64,000 nt of DNA from an uncultured Pedobacter sp. (GCF_946480185.1 NZ_CAMLIG010000017.1:20960-84959), one strand, 5' to 3'; positions 9,255-21,459 are shown, counted from the stretch's first letter. Numbers and translations are program-made. Notes: generated from the sequence alone by a model not told the origin.

Positions 9255-10132
9255 TTACGCTGTGATTTTCTTGATTTCGATCTCGATTTTTGAACGGGTT
9301 GCATTGGTTACTTTTACCAAAGGCAAACGCAGGTGATCCTCGCAAATGCCCAAAACCTGCATAGCGGCTTTAACGCCCGCTGGATTTCCTTCTGCAAAGC
9401 ACAAACGTGTAAATTCCAGAAAGCTGAAATGCGCTTCATGTGCACCTTTAAAATCACCGGCCAAACATTTACGAACCATTGCCGAAAGTTGCGCCGGAAT
9501 GGCATTCCCGATTACAGAAATAATACCCACAGCGCCCAAAGCCATCATTGGAAGTGTAACCGGATCATCGCCAGAAATCAATAAAAAGTCTTTTGGTTTA
9601 TGCGCAGCTATCTCATTAAAAATATCAAAACTTCCGGACGCTTCTTTTACGCCCAATATATTTTTAACGTTGTTGGCTAAACGCAAAGTGGTTTCTGCCG
9701 ACATTGTGACCCCCGTACGACCTGGAACGTTGTATAATAAAATTGGCAGTTTACTGGCTTCGGCAACGGCTTTATAATGCTGATAAATACCTTCCTGATT
9801 TGGCTTGTTGTAATAAGGAACCACAGAAAGTATGGCTTTATATCCGGGCAAATCAAATTTGCGCACAGCTTCAACAATTTCGGCAGTGTTGTTACCGCCA
9901 ATGCCGGCCATTAACGGAACTCGGTTGTTGGTTATTTTTGCGCTAAATTCAAAAATCTCTTTCTTTTCTTCACTGGTTAAAGTTGCAGATTCGGCAGTTG
10001 TACCCATCACCACAATATATTCCACATTACCGTTAATTAGGTTTTCAATGGTTTTCTGTAAACCGTTATAATCAACGTTTCCATCCTCAAGAAAGGGGGT
10101 AACCATGGCTACTCCTGTTCCGTAAAACATGC

Positions 10133-10136
<4 letters not shown>
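9255..10136 (-). CDS. dapA: 4-hydroxy-tetrahydrodipicolinate synthase DapA
   Basis: This class I aldolase condenses pyruvate with aspartate semialdehyde, the first committed step of the lysine and diaminopimelate pathway in the cytoplasm. The 293-residue TIM barrel matches the family length. The Schiff-base lysine is Lys164 in LGVKEASG, the catalytic Tyr is Tyr135 in LLYNVPGRTG, and the Thr pair is Thr46-Thr47 in MGTTAES. It is the last gene of an operon and overlaps the preceding gene by four bases. A strong terminator follows. Confidence 0.96.
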
Positions 10137-12717
<2,581 letters not shown>

Positions 12718-12751
12718 TCACTCGAAAATATTTAAGTGTAAACTTTTTATA

Positions 12752-12822
12752 ACCACATAGGTACATAGCTAAGGTATTTACAACTAGCTCTCTTCGTTGA
12801 TCTATCTATGTACCTATGTGGT
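12752..12822. repeat. 17-bp perfect inverted repeat
   Basis: ACCACATAGGTACATAG at 12752-12768 is matched exactly by CTATGTACCTATGTGGT at 12806-12822, with a 37-base loop. It lies between ligA and the LytTR regulator gene (both on the minus strand). No T-run follows, so it is more likely a dispersed palindromic element than a terminator. Confidence 0.7.
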
Positions 12823-12829
12823 GAAAGAA

Positions 12830-13573
12830 CTAAATCCCTAAAACCGCTTTCAATTTTGGGTAGCCCGTTTTACTTACCGGAATTTTTTGTCCGGTTTTTA
12901 AGATTAATAGATGACCATCTTTTTCGTAAGCTTCAATTTTAGTAATTTGATCTATTTTTACGATATGGGAACGGTGAACCCTGACAAACAAATTTGGGTT
13001 TAGATTTTTTTCAAAGAAAGAAAGGGTATGATTTTTTAAAAACTCACCATCGGCAGTGTAAATTTTAACATAATCATCATCGGCGGTTAGGTGGGTAATA
13101 TCGTAAATAGAAATCACCTTTATTTTATTGCCTAATTTAATTACGATGCGTTCGTTCTGAGTCTGGCTTTGTGCAGAAACCGCTTCCAAAACATTTTTAA
13201 CTGGCTTAATTTGTTCTTCTTTATTGCTGGATAAAAATTTATCCATTGCTTTTTTAAAGCGTTCTTCATTAAAAGGTTTTAACAAATAATCTACGGCGTT
13301 GGCTTCAAAAGCCTTCAGTGCAAATTCGTCAAATGCGGTGGTGAAAATAATTGCCGGCAATTCTTCCACCAATTCTAAAAGCTCGAAACCGGTAATTTTA
13401 GGCATTTGTATATCTAAAAAAACGAGTTGTGGTTTATGCTGATTTATCGCTTTTAGGCCCTCGAAACCATTCCCGCATTCTTCTATCACCTCAACCTGAG
13501 GGAAGTTCAAAAGATATTCTCTGATGATGTTTCTGGCTAAAGGCTCATCGTCGATTATTAAAGCTTTAATCAT
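12830..13573 (-). CDS. LytTR-family response regulator
   Basis: This 247-residue two-domain regulator has a receiver domain with acidic residues Asp8 and Asp9 in LIIDDEPLAR, phosphoacceptor Asp54 in LVFLDIQMP, and the conserved Lys in YLLKPF. A LytTR DNA-binding domain follows from about residue 140, with FVRVHRSHIVKID and a VSKTGYPKLK end. It would be phosphorylated by the kinase encoded directly upstream, whose gene overlaps by four bases. The LiaF-like protein and DUF4288 protein precede them in the same operon. Confidence 0.93.
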   Translation of the reverse strand: MIKALIIDDEPLARNIIREYLLNFPQVEVIEECGNGFEGLKAINQHKPQLVFLDIQMPKITGFELLELVEELPAIIFTTAFDEFALKAFEANAVDYLLKPFNEERFKKAMDKFLSSNKEEQIKPVKNVLEAVSAQSQTQNERIVIKLGNKIKVISIYDITHLTADDDYVKIYTADGEFLKNHTLSFFEKNLNPNLFVRVHRSHIVKIDQITKIEAYEKDGHLLILKTGQKIPVSKTGYPKLKAVLGI

Positions 13574-14604
13574 ATTTGCGGTATTTTTAAAATGCTGATG
13601 AATTCTCCGTTTTGTTTCTGTGTGGTTAGCAAATCATTGCGGCTGTATAAAAGTTGTAGCCTTCTTTTTGTGCTTGACAATCCGAAACCTGTGCCTTTAT
13701 TACTGTGCGAAGTTTCAGGATCAAACGGATTGGTAATGGTAATTTGCAAATAAGGGTTTTGGAAAGCTGCGGAAATATTGATGGTTACTTTATCCAAAGT
13801 ATCGTACAAACCGAATTTGATGGCGTTTTCAACCAAAGGCTGTAAAAGCATGGGCGGTAAAGTTTTGTTTAAAACGGTTTCATCTGCCAAAATTTGTGCG
13901 TTCAAACGGTTTCCAAAACGTACTTTTTCAATGTCCAAATAAAGCTCTAAATGTTCCAGCTCAGTTTTTAAATTACTTAAGCTATCGTCTTTTCTTAAAG
14001 TGCCACGCAAAAAATCAGACAATTGATGCACCATTTTTCGGGCTTCCTTTGGCTGAGAAATGATTAAAGCACTGATAGAATTCAAACTATTGAACAAAAA
14101 ATGCGGTTGCAGTTTTTCTCTTAAAGATGCCAGCTCGATTTCTTTGGTAAGTTTGTCGGCTTCATTTCTTCTTCGGGTAAATTCTTTATTTTCTTCCTCG
14201 CTGTACCAAAGCACACTAATGGTTGCCATACTGCCTATAAAAAGCAAAGCGAACATGAAACGCACCGGCAACGAAAGCTGAAGAAATTGATGGCTAGCTC
14301 CAAGATAAAGTTCCGTATTACTAAATATCAGCGTAAGCGAATAAATATAAATTGCGGCCAAAACCGTACACCAAACAATTACAAAAAGATATTTATAACC
14401 TTTGGGTCTGTAAAATGAAAGGCTATTGCTAATTAACCAGCAACTTAAAGCTAAAAGAACGTTTGAAAAAACACTGTCTTTTATAGCATCTTGATTATCA
14501 ATATGAAATAAAATAAGCGTGTAATATTGGAATGCCGTAAATACCGCAATCAAAAAAAGAAAAATCCACTTAAATTTATGATTTGATAATGGTGAAGCTG
14601 ACAC
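13570..14604 (-). CDS. LytS-type sensor histidine kinase
   Basis: The 344-residue inner-membrane kinase has four hydrophobic segments in residues 12-135, then the His_kinase domain with phosphoacceptor His168 in LQPHFLFNSLNS and a degenerate HATPase domain with LVENAIKFG and GTGFGLSSTKRRL. There is no large periplasmic loop, so the signal is probably read in the membrane or through a partner. The LiaF-like protein encoded two genes upstream is the obvious partner candidate. Confidence 0.92.
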   Translation of the reverse strand: MSASPLSNHKFKWIFLFLIAVFTAFQYYTLILFHIDNQDAIKDSVFSNVLLALSCWLISNSLSFYRPKGYKYLFVIVWCTVLAAIYIYSLTLIFSNTELYLGASHQFLQLSLPVRFMFALLFIGSMATISVLWYSEEENKEFTRRRNEADKLTKEIELASLREKLQPHFLFNSLNSISALIISQPKEARKMVHQLSDFLRGTLRKDDSLSNLKTELEHLELYLDIEKVRFGNRLNAQILADETVLNKTLPPMLLQPLVENAIKFGLYDTLDKVTINISAAFQNPYLQITITNPFDPETSHSNKGTGFGLSSTKRRLQLLYSRNDLLTTQKQNGEFISILKIPQI

Positions 14605-14605
14605 T

Positions 14606-14953
14606 TTATTCCTGATAAGTTGATCTTCTGTTTTTTAAATAGCTTGCTTTTGCATGTACCAAAGCTAAGTATTGTTCTGCTTGTTCTGGCTCGGTAATAT
14701 GATAATGAATTTCTTTACCGTGGGCGATATCGCCGATACTGTGTATTTCTGTAACCGCAACAAATTTCCAAACAACAGCATGATTATCTCTGTTTATAAT
14801 TTCTTCCTGTTGCATTAAACCCAATTGATAAGCCATTTCAATAGCTAATTCTTCATTTACGGCTTCTATCAAGCGTAACTGCTCATCAAACTGAGCCGAT
14901 TTACTGTCTTGAGTTTTTATTTCGAATATTAATTTCGCTACAAACCAGTTCAT
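14606..14953 (-). CDS. DUF4288 domain protein
   Basis: The 115-residue soluble protein begins MNWFVAKLIFEI and has the WKFVAVTEIHSIGDIAHGKEIHYHI pattern of the DUF4288 family, whose function is unknown. It lies between the LiaF-like gene (10-base gap) and the kinase gene (one-base gap), so it belongs to the same operon. It has no signal peptide or membrane segment. Confidence 0.85.
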   Translation of the reverse strand: MNWFVAKLIFEIKTQDSKSAQFDEQLRLIEAVNEELAIEMAYQLGLMQQEEIINRDNHAVVWKFVAVTEIHSIGDIAHGKEIHYHITEPEQAEQYLALVHAKASYLKNRRSTYQE

Positions 14954-14963
14954 TTGTTTTGGT

Positions 14964-15770
14964 TTAAAAGTTTCGGATATCTATTCCTCCAAAAACTGAC
15001 GTTCCTTTAATTACTAAAACTTTGCTTTTATCCGCAAGGACTTGGTTTAACGACCTTTTGTCGTCAATGCCTGCGAATATTGTGGTTGATATTTCTGTAA
15101 TTACTTCCCATGATGGAGGAACAATAATTTTTGTTCCGCCAAATACTTGGGTAACCTCTAAAACTGCTACTCCGCTAATATCTGCATGGTAAAAGTTAAG
15201 CTCGGTACCACCCATAATATTGGTGACCTCTCCGCCTTTAAAGTTTTTAGAAAGAATATTTTTTTTAGTACCGCCAAAGACAGAAACGCTGTCTAAATAT
15301 TCTTCACCCGCAACGTGGTACTCATTTTTTTCTGTTGCAGGTTCTTCATTTTTTGGTGCTTCAGCATAAGCAAAGTTATCGGTATGTGGATTGCCATAGC
15401 GTTCTTGCCACCGTCTTCTTCTTTTACAATCGTTCTTTTTAAAGCCTTTTCCGAAAATGAAGAAGATACCGAAACCTATTAAAATTATCGGCCATGTATA
15501 TTTTGATACGGATAATTCTGGAGAAATACGTTCGGCAAGAAAAACCGAACCCACTAAAACCATAATTATCCAGCCACTGGTTCGGAACCGGTGTTTTATA
15601 CCGCTTACTAGCCCTAAAAATATTAATAGCATTGGCCAACTGAATAACCACTCGGGCAATTGTGCCCCCATCTGTTTAGCTAAAAGTGCCAAACCAACTA
15701 TTAAAATTGCCCAACCTAACACTTTTTTACCGTGTTGATTTGGTCTTTTTTCTATTTCTGGATTTTCCAT
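14964..15770 (-). CDS. LiaF-like membrane protein (cell-wall-active antibiotic response family)
   Basis: I place the start at the ATG read from 15770 (MENPEIEKRP). The frame stays open to 15896, but the extra 42 residues translate a REP-like repeat and lack family character. The 268-residue protein has three to four hydrophobic segments in residues 15-100, a basic stretch with Lys and Arg runs, and then the LiaF C-terminal beta-rich domain with repeated FGG motifs (VSVFGGTKK, NIMGGTELN, QVFGGTKII, SVFGGIDI). LiaF controls envelope-stress signalling in Firmicutes through the LiaS kinase. Here it heads an operon with a LytS/LytTR pair. Confidence 0.85.
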   Translation of the reverse strand: MENPEIEKRPNQHGKKVLGWAILIVGLALLAKQMGAQLPEWLFSWPMLLIFLGLVSGIKHRFRTSGWIIMVLVGSVFLAERISPELSVSKYTWPIILIGFGIFFIFGKGFKKNDCKRRRRWQERYGNPHTDNFAYAEAPKNEEPATEKNEYHVAGEEYLDSVSVFGGTKKNILSKNFKGGEVTNIMGGTELNFYHADISGVAVLEVTQVFGGTKIIVPPSWEVITEISTTIFAGIDDKRSLNQVLADKSKVLVIKGTSVFGGIDIRNF

Positions 15771-15877
15771 TTCTTTTGATTTAATGATATAAATGTAGGT
15801 GTTGTTTGGATGTTGACCGAACGGTTTTCGATGGAACAGGTCGGGAATTCGGTAAGATGGGGGAAATTGTCGGTGAA

Positions 15878-15905
15878 AGGTTTCGACTCCGCTCAACCTG
15901 ACAGG
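15878..15905. repeat. REP-like half element
   Basis: On the minus strand this reads TGTCAGGTTGAGCGGAGTCG followed by AAACC. It shares the GAGCGGAGTCGAA core with the element at 3717-3746 and lies between parC and the LiaF-like gene. Confidence 0.5.
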
Positions 15906-15929
15906 TGCGACTAATTAGGACTTGGCAGA

Positions 15930-18713
15930 CTAAAATAGTTTAGTCTGCCCTTTATCGTCCAATTTTATATCGTCAGGATTGGTGATTTCAAAATCTACCT
16001 GTTTAGCAGGTTTTGGATTTGAGGTGAACGTTGGCTTTTTTATTTCTTCGGATTTTAGATTTTCTTGATGCGTTTCCTCTACTTTGTTACTGTTTTCGGG
16101 TTTCACTTTCTCCTCTGAGCCAACATTTTCAGTAGATGTTTCTTCCGTAGAGTTATCTTCGCTATCATCTCCATCAATCTCTTCGTCATTCTCCTCTAAA
16201 TCTTCAGCCTCTTCCTCCTCATTTTCCTCAGAAATTAATGTGATATTTTGCACATCATGCGGACTCAATTTATTCCCTTGGGCTTTCATTCCTTTAACAT
16301 CGATAGCATCAGACAAATCAATTTCCTGTTCATCAAAAATCTGGGATTTCCCTTTTAAGGCTTCTACTTTAACAATTGGATGATCGGCACTGCTTAAAAT
16401 CAACATTTTTGAACCAGGTTCCTCGTTAATAAAACCCGCCCTTTTGCCAATTGCCAAATCTTCAAATACAAAACGTTTGACGTAATAATTTTTTGATTTT
16501 CCATCGAGATGGATGCAGGCAAATACTTTCTCCGGTCCAAATTTTTCAATCCGCACCATTTTATCATCAAAGTGGTTGCTTAAATCAAAACTTGAAAGCT
16601 CGTAGCTGCCATCATTAAATACACAAAGAATTTTATCTTCTGCCTGGAACTCCCCTAAATAACGTCCATGTCCGTTTTCGTTTAAGCGCTTAATGATGGG
16701 GTCGTACCAGATTTTTCTTCCGGCCAAGGTAGAAACACCTTTAGATTTTAAAGTGATTTTCTTGATGGCGAATTTGGTTAGGATATTTCCCTGCGAAGCT
16801 CTGCCTTTAATGGCGGTTTCGGCAAAATCATGATCAAAAGTGAGTTTACGCAGTTTCGACATCGGCTTTAAAGCCACATTAATTACTTCTGCCTCGCCGT
16901 TTGGATTCGCCGTAAAATATAAAACTTTACTACCTTTTGTGCCCTTGGTTAAATCGTATTCCTTATCGCGGGTAACACCGCCAATGGCAAAACGTTTGAT
17001 ATAAGCAACGCCAGTTTTTCCATCTTTATAAATCATGTTGTAGATGGTGCGCTCATCATTTTTCTTGAAAACGCCAATATGCAAAATGCCTTTCCCAACA
17101 AATGTTTTATCCTGAACTTTGGTGACCAAGCAAACGCCATCTTCCCTAAAAACCACAATATCATCTAAATCGGAGCAATCAAAAGCGTATTCGTCTTTCT
17201 TTAAACCGGTACCAATAAAGCCATCTGCCCGGTTTAAATAAAATTTGGTATTTGCCAAGGCAACTTGTGCAGCTTCTACTCTGTCAAATGCCCTAATCTC
17301 GGTTTTACGCTCCCTACCCTTACCAAATTTTTCTTTCAATCGTTCAAAATAGGCGATGGCGTAATCGGTTAAATGGCGCAAATCATGTTTTACGCTTTTA
17401 ATTTCCTTTTCGAGATTTGCCATCTGTTCATCCGCCTTTTTAACATCAAAACGGGTGATGCTGCTCATTGGCTTGTCAATCAGTTTCTTGAAATCCTCGG
17501 GTAAAATCTCGCGATATAAACTCGGCTTAAAAGGCTCAAACAATCGGTGTAAAACCACTAAAACTTCTTCAAAATTGGTGGAGTTTTCATAGTCGGCATG
17601 TTTGTACATCCCTTCCTGAATAAATATTTTGAGCAAAGAACTGAAGAAAATTTTCTCCTGCAAATCATGCAGTTTAATCTCCAATTCTCTTTTTAAAAGG
17701 TTTTTAGTGTAATGCGTACTTTCGACTAAAATATCGTTCACGCTCATGAAATGAGGTTTATCGCCTTTGATGATACAGGTGTTTGGCGATATGGAAACCT
17801 CGCAACTGGTGAAAGCGTAAAGTGCATCAATGGTTACATCCGGAGAAATCCCCGGAGCTAAATGCACCACAATTTCTACGTCTTTTGCGGTGTTATCCTC
17901 AATTTTTTTGATTTTGATTTTTCCTTTGTCATTGGCAGAAATGATGCTGTCAATTAAACCGATGGTAGTGGTTGAAAAAGGGATTTCGGTAATAACTAAA
18001 GTCTTTTTATCAATTTCGGAAATTTTAGCCCGAACTCTGATTTTCCCGCCTCGCTGTCCTTCGTTGTAATTAGAGAAATCCGCCATTCCGCCCGTTAAAA
18101 AATCGGGAATAATATCTGGCCGGTTGCCTTTTAAAACTTCTATGGAAGCATCAATCAGTTCGATAAAGTTATGGGGCATTACTTTGGTAGCCAAACCTAC
18201 GGCAATACCTTCTGCGCCCTGCGCCAATAAAAGCGGGAATTTTACCGGTAAAGTAACGGGTTCTTTATTTCTACCATCGTAGGAGGATTGCCATTCGGTA
18301 GTATCCGGGTTAAAAACAACTTCTAAAGCGAATTTGGATAAACGGGCTTCGATGTAACGCGGTGCGGCCGCAGAATCTCCGGTTACAGGGTCGCCCCAGT
18401 TTCCTTGTGTGTCAATCAGTAAGTTTTTCTGCCCAATCTGTACCATTGCATCGCCGATGGAGGCATCGCCATGCGGATGGTATTTCATGGTATTACCAAT
18501 TACATTGGCGGCTTTGTTGAAACGGCCATCGTCCATTTCTTTCAATGAATGGAGAATACGGCGTTGCACTGGCTTTAACCCATCAAAAATATGAGGCACC
18601 GCCCGATCTAAAATTACATAGGAAGCATAATCTAGAAACCAGTTTTCGTATAAGCCGCTGAGCGGAGTTACGTTGTGTAAGGTTTCTTCGTTTTCGTAAT
18701 TGTTTTCGTCCAT
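15930..18713 (-). CDS. parC: DNA topoisomerase IV subunit A (ParC, GyrA-like)
   Basis: This is the breakage-reunion subunit of the type II topoisomerase that decatenates daughter chromosomes. It has 927 residues. The N-terminal half has the winged-helix quinolone region (KYHPHGDASIGDAM near 77-90) and active-site Tyr120 in APRYIEARLS. The C-terminal beta-pinwheel follows from about residue 500. A last stretch of about 110 residues, encoded near 15930-16260, is very acidic and low-complexity, and is probably a disordered tail. I call it ParC and not GyrA because its partner at 19277 is of the short ParE type. A GxxExxY remnant separates it from parE. Confidence 0.93.
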   Translation of the reverse strand: MDENNYENEETLHNVTPLSGLYENWFLDYASYVILDRAVPHIFDGLKPVQRRILHSLKEMDDGRFNKAANVIGNTMKYHPHGDASIGDAMVQIGQKNLLIDTQGNWGDPVTGDSAAAPRYIEARLSKFALEVVFNPDTTEWQSSYDGRNKEPVTLPVKFPLLLAQGAEGIAVGLATKVMPHNFIELIDASIEVLKGNRPDIIPDFLTGGMADFSNYNEGQRGGKIRVRAKISEIDKKTLVITEIPFSTTTIGLIDSIISANDKGKIKIKKIEDNTAKDVEIVVHLAPGISPDVTIDALYAFTSCEVSISPNTCIIKGDKPHFMSVNDILVESTHYTKNLLKRELEIKLHDLQEKIFFSSLLKIFIQEGMYKHADYENSTNFEEVLVVLHRLFEPFKPSLYREILPEDFKKLIDKPMSSITRFDVKKADEQMANLEKEIKSVKHDLRHLTDYAIAYFERLKEKFGKGRERKTEIRAFDRVEAAQVALANTKFYLNRADGFIGTGLKKDEYAFDCSDLDDIVVFREDGVCLVTKVQDKTFVGKGILHIGVFKKNDERTIYNMIYKDGKTGVAYIKRFAIGGVTRDKEYDLTKGTKGSKVLYFTANPNGEAEVINVALKPMSKLRKLTFDHDFAETAIKGRASQGNILTKFAIKKITLKSKGVSTLAGRKIWYDPIIKRLNENGHGRYLGEFQAEDKILCVFNDGSYELSSFDLSNHFDDKMVRIEKFGPEKVFACIHLDGKSKNYYVKRFVFEDLAIGKRAGFINEEPGSKMLILSSADHPIVKVEALKGKSQIFDEQEIDLSDAIDVKGMKAQGNKLSPHDVQNITLISEENEEEEAEDLEENDEEIDGDDSEDNSTEETSTENVGSEEKVKPENSNKVEETHQENLKSEEIKKPTFTSNPKPAKQVDFEITNPDDIKLDDKGQTKLF

Positions 18714-18791
18714 ATTATTTTAACCACAGAGGGTGCATAGATTTTCACAGAGTTCACAAAGATAAGCTCAGCGAGCTTTGTGTTTTCCTTT

Positions 18792-18804
18792 GTTAACTCC
18801 GTGG
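18792..18804. repeat. Left arm of the inverted repeat around the GxxExxY gene
   Basis: GTTAACTCCGTGG here is the exact reverse complement of CCACGGAGTTAAC at 19210-19222. Outward of it, 18719-18791 is a longer structured non-coding stretch that starts AACCACAGAG and contains an AGCTCAGCGAGCT palindrome. Confidence 0.65.
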
Positions 18805-18811
18805 CTAATTG

Positions 18812-19195
18812 TTAATAATAACCATTTATAACTCTTTTAATTCTATCTTTTAAAAGGACTACATCAAAATTAATCAATAATCCTAATCTGCATTTTGATA
18901 GTTTTAAATATGTTAGCGTTTTGGCTAAATGAATATCATTTAAAGTTTCAACTGATTTTGCTTCGATTATTAATCTGTTTTCTACAATAATATCTAATCT
19001 ATATCCGCAATCCAGCTTTATGTCTTCATAAATAAGAGGGACTGCTTTTTCTTTCTCAACAAATATCCCCACTTTTACTTATTTCGAAAAATAAACATTC
19101 TTTGTATTCAGGCTCCAGTAAACCAGGTCCAAGTTCTTTATGAACTTTTATTGCTAAGCCTATAATATCTGTTGCAGGAAAGTTTTCCCTTTCCA
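18812..19195 (-). pseudogene. GxxExxY family protein gene, frameshifted
   Basis: A minus-strand ATG at 19195 opens MERENFPATDIIGLAIKVHK, ELGPGLLEPEYKECLFFEIS, the classic N-terminal half of the GxxExxY family (GPGLLEPEYKE). That frame stops at about 19058. The C-terminal half (GIFVEKEKAVPLIYEDIKLD, then DIIVENRLIIEAKS) continues in another frame to 18812. Removing one G from the GGGG run at 19067-19070 joins the two into a normal protein of about 127 residues. The C-terminal half alone could start at a GTG (19072) but would lack half the fold. The family function is unknown; it resembles a PD-(D/E)XK-like fold. Confidence 0.85.
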
Positions 19196-19209
19196 TTTTT
19201 ATGTTTCAA

Positions 19210-19222
19210 CCACGGAGTTAAC
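19210..19222. repeat. Right arm of the inverted repeat around the GxxExxY gene
   Basis: CCACGGAGTTAAC pairs exactly with 18792-18804. The outward sequence TTTTTCACAGAGTTAGCAGA resembles the outward part of the left arm, which has TTTTCACAGAGTTCACAAAG in the other orientation. Confidence 0.65.
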
Positions 19223-19276
19223 TGAGTTTTTCACAGAGTTAGCAGAGATAAAGCTTTGGATTACTCTTCAGCCTTA

Positions 19277-21184
19277 CTACGCCACCGATTCTTCCAACGC
19301 TTCAGCAGCTGTCTTTGCATCGGCAATAATATCAGCATCGTCTTTTTCTATTCTTAGATTCTGCACAATATGCTGTTGCCTGTCCATGGTGTTTTTGCCC
19401 ATGTAATATTCCAACAAGTTTTTAATTTTTGTTTCGCCATGTAAAATCACGGGGTCCAATCGGATATCCTCGCCAATAAAATTTTCGAATTCGTCGGGAG
19501 AAATCTCGCCCAAACCTTTAAACCGGGTAATTTCCGGCTTCCCGCCGAGTTTATCTATTGCTAAAACACGTTCTTCATCGCTATAGCAATAAATGGTTTC
19601 CTTTTTATTACGAACCCTAAATAAAGGGGTTTGCAAAATAAAAACATGACCTGTTTTTACCAAATCCGGAAAAAACTGCAGAAAGAAAGTCATCAACAAT
19701 AAACGGATGTGCATACCGTCCACATCGGCATCGGTAGCAACTACAATATTATTGTAACGTAAGCCTTCTAAACCATCTTCAATATTTAAAGCGTGTTGCA
19801 ATAAATTAAATTCTTCGTTTTCGTAAACTACTTTTTTGGTGAGTCCGAAAGCGTTTAAAGGTTTTCCCTTCAAAGAAAAAACCGCTTGTGTTTTAACCTC
19901 ACGGGCTTTTGTTATCGAACCAGATGCAGAATCTCCCTCGGTAATAAATAAAGTAGTTCTTTTACGAGCTTCTTCATCTAGTTTTTCATCATCAAAATGC
20001 CATTTGCAATCACGCAGTTTACGGTTGTGCAAGCTTGCTTTTTTTGCCCGATCATTCGCCAGTTTCTTAATTCCGGCAATATCTTTACGTTCCCTTTCAG
20101 ACTGTAAAATTCGTTTCAATAAAGCATCGGCCGTTTCCGGATATTTATGTAAGTAATCGTCAAGCTCTTTCTTTACAAAATCGTTGATAAAAGTACGTAC
20201 CGTAGGTCCATCTGGGCCAACATTTAAAGAGCCTAATTTAGTTTTGGTTTGCGACTCAAAAACAGGTTCCTGAACCCTAACGGAAATTGCGGCGACTATT
20301 GATGCCCGAATGTCCGAAGCGTCAAATTCCTTTTTATAAAACTCTCTAATGGTTTTCACCACCGCTTCTCTAAAAGCCTGTTGGTGCGTTCCGCCCTGAG
20401 TAGTATGCTGGCCATTTACGAAAGAGTAATATTCTTCACCATATTGCTGACCATGCGTCATCGCAATCTCAATATCTTCGCCCTGCAAATGAATAATTGG
20501 ATAACGGTTAGCTTCCGCATCGGTATTTCTGGTTAATAAATCATATAAACCGCGTTCCGAGAAAAACTTTTGTCCATTAAAGTTGACTGTTAAACCTGCA
20601 TTCAGAAAAACATAATTCCAGATCATGTTCTCTATAAACTCCGGGATGTAGCGGTAGTTCCTAAAAATGGTGTCATCCGGAATAAAAATGGTGGCCGTAC
20701 CGTTTCGCTGTGTGGTATCTATTTCGGGATTGTCTTTAATTAATTCGCCTTTTTCAAACTCTGCTTTTTTGGTTTTCCCGTCACGGTATGATTGTACGGT
20801 AAAAAAGTTAGATAAAGCATTTACTGCCTTTGTACCTACTCCGTTTAAACCTACAGATTTTTGAAAAGCTTTGGAATCGTATTTACCGCCGGTGTTGATT
20901 TTAGAAACGCAATCAATCACTTTTCCCAATGGAATTCCACGTCCGTAATCCCTTACGGAAACTTTATGATCGCTTACAGTAATATCAATAATACGCCCTG
21001 CGCCCATCACAAACTCATCAATAGAGTTATCTACAATCTCTTTTAGCAAAACGTAAACGCCATCGTCATAAGCCGATCCGTCTCCCAGTTTACCAATGTA
21101 CATTCCTGGGCGAAGCCTAATGTGCTCTTTCCAATCGAGCGACCGGATACTGTCTTCGCTATAATTTACACTTAATTCAGCCAT
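19277..21184 (-). CDS. parE: DNA topoisomerase IV subunit B (ParE, GyrB-like)
   Basis: This ATPase subunit of topoisomerase IV has 635 residues, the usual ParE length. The GHKL ATPase domain shows [10 protein letters not shown], the DYGRGIP loop and [15 protein letters not shown] transducer domain follows, then the TOPRIM region with ITEGDSASG (near residue 405) and [10 protein letters not shown], and a C-terminal end with [12 protein letters not shown]. It is upstream of parC on the same strand, but about 560 bases with a GxxExxY remnant lie between them. Confidence 0.94.
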   Translation of the reverse strand: MAELSVNYSEDSIRSLDWKEHIRLRPGMYIGKLGDGSAYDDGVYVLLKEIVDNSIDEFVMGAGRIIDITVSDHKVSVRDYGRGIPLGKVIDCVSKINTGGKYDSKAFQKSVGLNGVGTKAVNALSNFFTVQSYRDGKTKKAEFEKGELIKDNPEIDTTQRNGTATIFIPDDTIFRNYRYIPEFIENMIWNYVFLNAGLTVNFNGQKFFSERGLYDLLTRNTDAEANRYPIIHLQGEDIEIAMTHGQQYGEEYYSFVNGQHTTQGGTHQQAFREAVVKTIREFYKKEFDASDIRASIVAAISVRVQEPVFESQTKTKLGSLNVGPDGPTVRTFINDFVKKELDDYLHKYPETADALLKRILQSERERKDIAGIKKLANDRAKKASLHNRKLRDCKWHFDDEKLDEEARKRTTLFITEGDSASGSITKAREVKTQAVFSLKGKPLNAFGLTKKVVYENEEFNLLQHALNIEDGLEGLRYNNIVVATDADVDGMHIRLLLMTFFLQFFPDLVKTGHVFILQTPLFRVRNKKETIYCYSDEERVLAIDKLGGKPEITRFKGLGEISPDEFENFIGEDIRLDPVILHGETKIKNLLEYYMGKNTMDRQQHIVQNLRIEKDDADIIADAKTAAEALEESVA

Positions 21185-21459
21185 TTGTTAGATTTGAGTA
21201 TTGAGATTCGCGTCAAAATATTTCTTCGGAAAGAAACGCTACGTTGCAAATCGCAATGAACCTTTACAAAGCTAAAATTTTGCACAAAACAGGCAAGTAG
21301 AAGATTTCCACATATTAAGAATATCTGGCGTTAGTTAATGATGTATCAATGGAAAAATAGACTTAATGAATACTTTAAAAAAATTCTTATACTGAATAAG
21401 TCAATGTCCTGCGGGCACAGCCACCACCCGGCTTTATTTCACTCAAAACTGTGCAAGCA

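Noticed and set aside
9314..9946. Several overlapping frames on both strands across dapA
   Set aside because: All are shadows of dapA; none has a recognisable domain.
15771..15896. N-terminal extension of the LiaF-like frame
   Set aside because: The 42 extra residues come from a REP-like element and non-coding sequence; the ATG at 15770 gives the family-like start.
21185..21459. Possible gene or RNA between parE and the DUF3891 gene
   Set aside because: I see no credible frame, hairpin or RNA motif; it is AT-rich with only weak matches to repeat text.
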